Shown here piece by piece: positions 60,855 through 64,000 of a stretch of 64,000 nt of DNA. The notes beneath the pieces are model-generated. The model saw only the letters and a list, made by a program, of their open reading frames with translations. It was not told the DNA's origin and made no database searches. A program made the position numbers and the translations under genes. The DNA comes from an uncultured SAR116 cluster alpha proteobacterium (lineage in GTDB: Bacteria > Pseudomonadota > Alphaproteobacteria > Puniceispirillales > Marisalimonadaceae): the NCBI GenBank assembly GCA_902623995.1, contig CACNWE010000001.1, positions 186,001 to 250,000 of the forward strand, in the 5' to 3' direction. Each line of letters begins with the position of its first letter. The first letter of the stretch is position 1.

Positions 60855-62020
60855 TTGATTTTAACCAATAATGTATTTAGCATACCAATTAAACCACCCT
60901 TACTAAAAATTGTTATTGCCACAAAACCAATTCCTAAAAATACAGTCCACCAATTCACCCATTCAATTGTAAAAAAACCGAGGGGAATATTTGGAGCATT
61001 TCCTCCAGTAAACCAAGAGGATAGCAAAGAAACAGACGCTGCACCTAAAATTGCACCATACAATTTTCCTCGTCCACCAATAGCAACCCAGACAGCTAAA
61101 TATATTGAGGCAATAGGAGCAATCTCAGCTGGGTTTATTATACCAGCTTGAGGATAATATATAGCTCCTGCTAATCCAGTAATTATGGCTGTGATAACAA
61201 ATATAAAAAGTTTGTATATTTCTACATTGTATCCAAAAAAACGAAGACGCGTTTCATTGTCTCTGATAGCGGTAATTACTGATCCAAATTTACTTTGAAT
61301 TATATAATTAAAAATTACAAATGAAAATATAAGTCCGATTGAACTTAACCATAAAAATAATATTGAAATTGTAGATTGACTTAAGTTTTCAAGATGAGGA
61401 ATATTTTGCAATCCAGACAATCCGTTATTTCCTCTTAACCCGCTATCATTTTGAAATAGATATAAAGATAAAGCTAGGGTCATTGCTTGAGTCAAAATTG
61501 ACAAATATACTCCAGTTACTCTTGAACGAAAAGCTAGCCAACCAAAAATAAATGCTATTAAACCAGGGATTAAAATAACAAAAATTATTTGAAAATATAA
61601 ATTATCTGCAAATGTCCAAATAAGTGGTATTTCTGTTCCTCCAACAACACCAAAAATTTGATTACCTATCGCTTCTTGTAATTCTATCTCAGTAAAGGGT
61701 AATTGTGAGTCATCTAAAGAATTCAATACAATAATAGACGTTCTCTCATACATTAACCACATGCCTATCATGTATCCACCTAAGCCAAAAAAAGCAAAAT
61801 GACCTAAGGATAAAATACCACAATACCCCCACACAACATCCATAGCAATTGCAGCAATACATAAGCAAAGAGTTTTTCCAAGGACTTTTACAAAGCTTGT
61901 TGATATAAAGTTTATACCAAAAGGTTCACTTAAAAAGGTGACTAACAACGTAAATAAAAAAATAGTTATTAAAAAAATCAGCGAATGTTTTTTTACAGAT
62001 TTATTCATGTCAGTTATCAT
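60851..62020 (-). CDS. urtC: Urea ABC transporter permease UrtC
   Basis: A 389-residue permease with about ten helices in the branched-chain amino-acid/urea fold. CIAAIAMDVVWGYCGILSLGHFAFFGLGGYMIGMWLMY near 53-90 and YPQAGIINPAEIAPIASIYLAVWVAIGGRGKLYGAILGA near 288-326 are UrtC-like. The start may be the ATG at 62020 (11-base overlap with urtB) or the ATG at 62008, two bases after the urtB stop; the latter needs no overlap. It pairs with UrtB to form the channel. Confidence 0.9.
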   Translation of the reverse strand: MITDMNKSVKKHSLIFLITIFLFTLLVTFLSEPFGINFISTSFVKVLGKTLCLCIAAIAMDVVWGYCGILSLGHFAFFGLGGYMIGMWLMYERTSIIVLNSLDDSQLPFTEIELQEAIGNQIFGVVGGTEIPLIWTFADNLYFQIIFVILIPGLIAFIFGWLAFRSRVTGVYLSILTQAMTLALSLYLFQNDSGLRGNNGLSGLQNIPHLENLSQSTISILFLWLSSIGLIFSFVIFNYIIQSKFGSVITAIRDNETRLRFFGYNVEIYKLFIFVITAIITGLAGAIYYPQAGIINPAEIAPIASIYLAVWVAIGGRGKLYGAILGAASVSLLSSWFTGGNAPNIPLGFFTIEWVNWWTVFLGIGFVAITIFSKGGLIGMLNTLLVKIK

Positions 62021-64000
62021 TTGCTGCTCTCCCTTTTAAGGCAATTAATCCCCTTGGTCTAAATTGAATAAATAAAATTATAAATATAATCATATATGTT
62101 TGAGCAGCTAATGTATTTGAAGGATTAAACCATTCTATAAACTTTTGTAAAAAGCCAATTAATGAAGCGCCGGCAAGTGTACCCCAAATACTTCCTACAC
62201 CACCAACTACAACTGTCATAAAACTTTGAACAATGTATTCTGAGCCAAGTTCAGATGTGACCTTGGAAAACAAACCTATAGCAACACCAGCAACACCAGC
62301 AATGCCTGACCCAAAACCAAAAGTTAACATATTTATTTTTTCAGTGTTAACACCCATGTTCGATGCCATTACAGGGTTTTGAGTTACGGATCTAGTTTCT
62401 AATCCAAATCTAGTTTTTTTCATTACAAATAATAATATTAAAAAAAATAAAACTCCCAAAACAAATATAGCTATCCTAATGTAACTTATCGAAAGATCAT
62501 CATTTATTATTAAAGATCCATCTAACCAAGAAGGTGATGTTAAAGGTCTAGCCTGAGTACCAAAAATATTTTTAGCAAGTTGTTGAAGAGCTATACTTAT
62601 ACCAAAAGTTGCTAGCAAAGTATCAAGAGGATTTTTATATAAATGTTTTATCACCAACCTTTCCATTATAACCCCTGCAATAAAAGTAATTATAAAAGCG
62701 AGAGGAAAAGCTATTATCAGAGATAATGTATGATTAGTAATATATGATTGAACAACATAGCCAGTATATGCTCCCATCATTATAAATTCACCGTGAGCCA
62801 TATTAATCACACGCATGACTCCAAATGTTATTGCCAAGCCAATAGCACCAAGAAAATATATAGAACTAAGACTAAGACCATCAATAAATAAATCTAAATA
62901 CTTATAGAATTTAACTTTAAAATTAATTGAATCTAAAACTTGTTTAGTCTTGTTTGTAATGTATTTATTTTTCTCAATGTAAATTTTGTAAAAATGTAGT
63001 TGTTTTAAATCATTTAATAATTCTGTTTCATCTCGATAAATATTAAGATTTTTTATCTTGGCTAATTTATTATAAACTTCGATTCTTTTAGAATTTTTAT
63101 TAAATTCCTTTATATCAATTCCTAAAATTTTATTGTCAACAATGTTATTTTCTAAAATTAATTTTAATTCATTTAAACTGACTCTCTTATCTAAAAATCC
63201 ATTTTTTTGTGCTATTTTGTAAGCATCAATAACACTAAGTTTTAATTTTTCTTTATAGAAAAAACTTTTTATAACTTCACCGAATTGTTTTTTACTAATT
63301 ACTTCTGGTTTAATTATTTGAGCAATATTTAAATTATTTAAATCTTCAATATTTCTAGTAACTTTAATTTCAGATGTCCTTAGGAGTTTTGACAAAACTG
63401 CTCTTACTTCTATTGAAGTATTAGTCTTTAATTCATTCAGAACTTTAATTTTCTCTTTATCGTCAGTTCCATGTTGTAAAATTGCAAATTGTAATAATTT
63501 TTTTATTTTAATTTTTAACCTATCATCTTCCTCTAATAAAAATGCTTTTCTAAGGAGTTCTAAATGTTCAGGTAATATTTTTTTTTCAAGAGCATTTATG
63601 CTATTTATTCTTTTATTTTTATCATTACTAAATATTTGAAAGTTCACAAGTGCAGTTGCAATCTTTGCCCTTACACCACTATTCGGTTTTATTTTTTTGA
63701 AATCTTTTTTTTTCTTTTTTCCAATTTTAGCGTTGGAAAAAATATCAATTGCGTAATATGTTTTATTATCAAACTTGGAAATTAGTACAATTTTTTTTGT
63801 TTCTTTTATGTAAAATAATTTCTTATTTTTCCAGAGATTTAAAAATCTTGATACGGTATTTTGATCATAAACATTTATTTTTTCTAAAAATGTTCCAACT
63901 GTTTTTGAAGAACTATTTATAATCAGTTTAGAGTTTTTAAATAAAAAATTGTCAAAGTTCTCTTCTGAAAATGCAGAATTGAAATTTAATAATGAAAATA
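62010..64000 (-). CDS. urtB: Urea ABC transporter permease UrtB, start beyond the right edge
   Basis: The frame stays open from its TGA at 62010 to the window edge, at least 662 codons, so the true start lies outside. Residues near the edge (FSLLNFNSAFSEENFD) look like the end of a signal peptide. Then come about 350 extracytoplasmic residues with HEAT-like repeats (RINSINALEKKILPEHLELLRKAF), then the permease part with helices including GLSLSSIYFLGAIGLAITFGVMRVINMAHGEFIMMGAYTGY. A GTG at 63647 is an unlikely start because it would fall inside the conserved N-terminal domain. UrtA would be expected just beyond. Confidence 0.9.
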   Translation of the reverse strand, partial: FSLLNFNSAFSEENFDNFLFKNSKLIINSSSKTVGTFLEKINVYDQNTVSRFLNLWKNKKLFYIKETKKIVLISKFDNKTYYAIDIFSNAKIGKKKKKDFKKIKPNSGVRAKIATALVNFQIFSNDKNKRINSINALEKKILPEHLELLRKAFLLEEDDRLKIKIKKLLQFAILQHGTDDKEKIKVLNELKTNTSIEVRAVLSKLLRTSEIKVTRNIEDLNNLNIAQIIKPEVISKKQFGEVIKSFFYKEKLKLSVIDAYKIAQKNGFLDKRVSLNELKLILENNIVDNKILGIDIKEFNKNSKRIEVYNKLAKIKNLNIYRDETELLNDLKQLHFYKIYIEKNKYITNKTKQVLDSINFKVKFYKYLDLFIDGLSLSSIYFLGAIGLAITFGVMRVINMAHGEFIMMGAYTGYVVQSYITNHTLSLIIAFPLAFIITFIAGVIMERLVIKHLYKNPLDTLLATFGISIALQQLAKNIFGTQARPLTSPSWLDGSLIINDDLSISYIRIAIFVLGVLFFLILLFVMKKTRFGLETRSVTQNPVMASNMGVNTEKINMLTFGFGSGIAGVAGVAIGLFSKVTSELGSEYIVQSFMTVVVGGVGSIWGTLAGASLIGFLQKFIEWFNPSNTLAAQTYMIIFIILFIQFRPRGLIALKGRAANDN

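Noticed and set aside
63645-63647. GTG at 63647 as the start of UrtB
   Set aside because: The frame continues upstream to the edge with signal-peptide-like and HEAT-like residues, so the GTG is internal.
1-64000. CRISPR arrays, tRNA/rRNA genes, insertion sequences, prophage genes
   Set aside because: No regularly spaced repeats, no tRNA/rRNA-like sequences, no transposase or integrase motifs were seen.

Overview
The window looks like chromosomal DNA of a low-GC (about 30% by eye), densely packed marine alphaproteobacterium. Reasons: short intergenic gaps, many 4-12 base gene overlaps, frequent TTG starts, many transporters for organic nutrients (peptides, urea, drug/metabolite and major-facilitator exporters), and alphaproteobacterial versions of RecX, dCTP deaminase, PyrE, Mrp and the formate dehydrogenase accessory proteins. 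I cannot place it to genus. No rRNA, tRNA, CRISPR, transposase or phage gene was seen.

Layout. 1-9.6 kb: 5' end of a dCTP deaminase gene, an ABC-2 permease, recX, acetyl-CoA synthetase, a VTT membrane protein, a two-subunit CoA-transferase, small secreted proteins, a rhodanese, a 3-hydroxyisobutyrate/6-phosphogluconate-dehydrogenase-like enzyme and an MFS carrier. 9.6-12.5 kb: EamA exporter, MFS exporter, alpha/beta hydrolase. 12.6-21.1 kb: a peptide-type ABC importer (binding protein, two permeases, fused double ATPase) mixed with three amide hydrolases (M14 aspartoacylase-like, N-formylglutamate amidohydrolase, M20 amidohydrolase). This looks like a locus for import and deacylation of N-acyl amino acids or short peptides.

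21.1-46.9 kb is the centrepiece, a tungsten/molybdenum formate dehydrogenase island. It has tungstate uptake (tupABC), an HTH-PBP regulator divergent from a stand-alone ModE-type HTH protein, cofactor and sulfur-delivery genes (fdhD, a mobA-mobB fusion, moeA), and the formate dehydrogenase alpha (Cys198, twin-arginine), beta and gamma subunits with a TAT-target microprotein and a TorD chaperone. It also has a lipoprotein, a WD40-cytochrome c fusion, a periplasmic trypsin-like protease, and a maturation block: DUF3305, DUF3306, a large ferredoxin, DUF6352, DUF6505, a degenerate biotin/lipoate-ligase-fold protein, Mrp, DUF6494 and a DUF3144-like protein. Two unlisted microproteins, of 34 and 40 residues, sit in this island. 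A gluconate/idonate dehydrogenase pair and an Lrp regulator are embedded in it.

46.9-58.5 kb: amidase, acyltransferase, PhyH dioxygenase, Sel1 protein, pyrE, an M20 carbamoylase-type hydrolase, yaaA, an EamA exporter, a second 2OG-Fe(II) oxygenase, small monooxygenase-like proteins and PsiE. A roughly 0.5 kb non-coding stretch with strong hairpins follows. 58.5-64 kb: a LysR regulator convergent with urea transporter genes urtE-D-C-B. urtB runs off the right edge, and urtA would lie beyond it.

How it fits together: the cell would scavenge tungstate (or molybdate), build a bis-MGD cofactor, and oxidise formate in the periplasm, passing electrons to a membrane cytochrome b and perhaps to the cytochrome c fusion. 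It would also take up N-acyl amino acids, peptides and urea for nitrogen.
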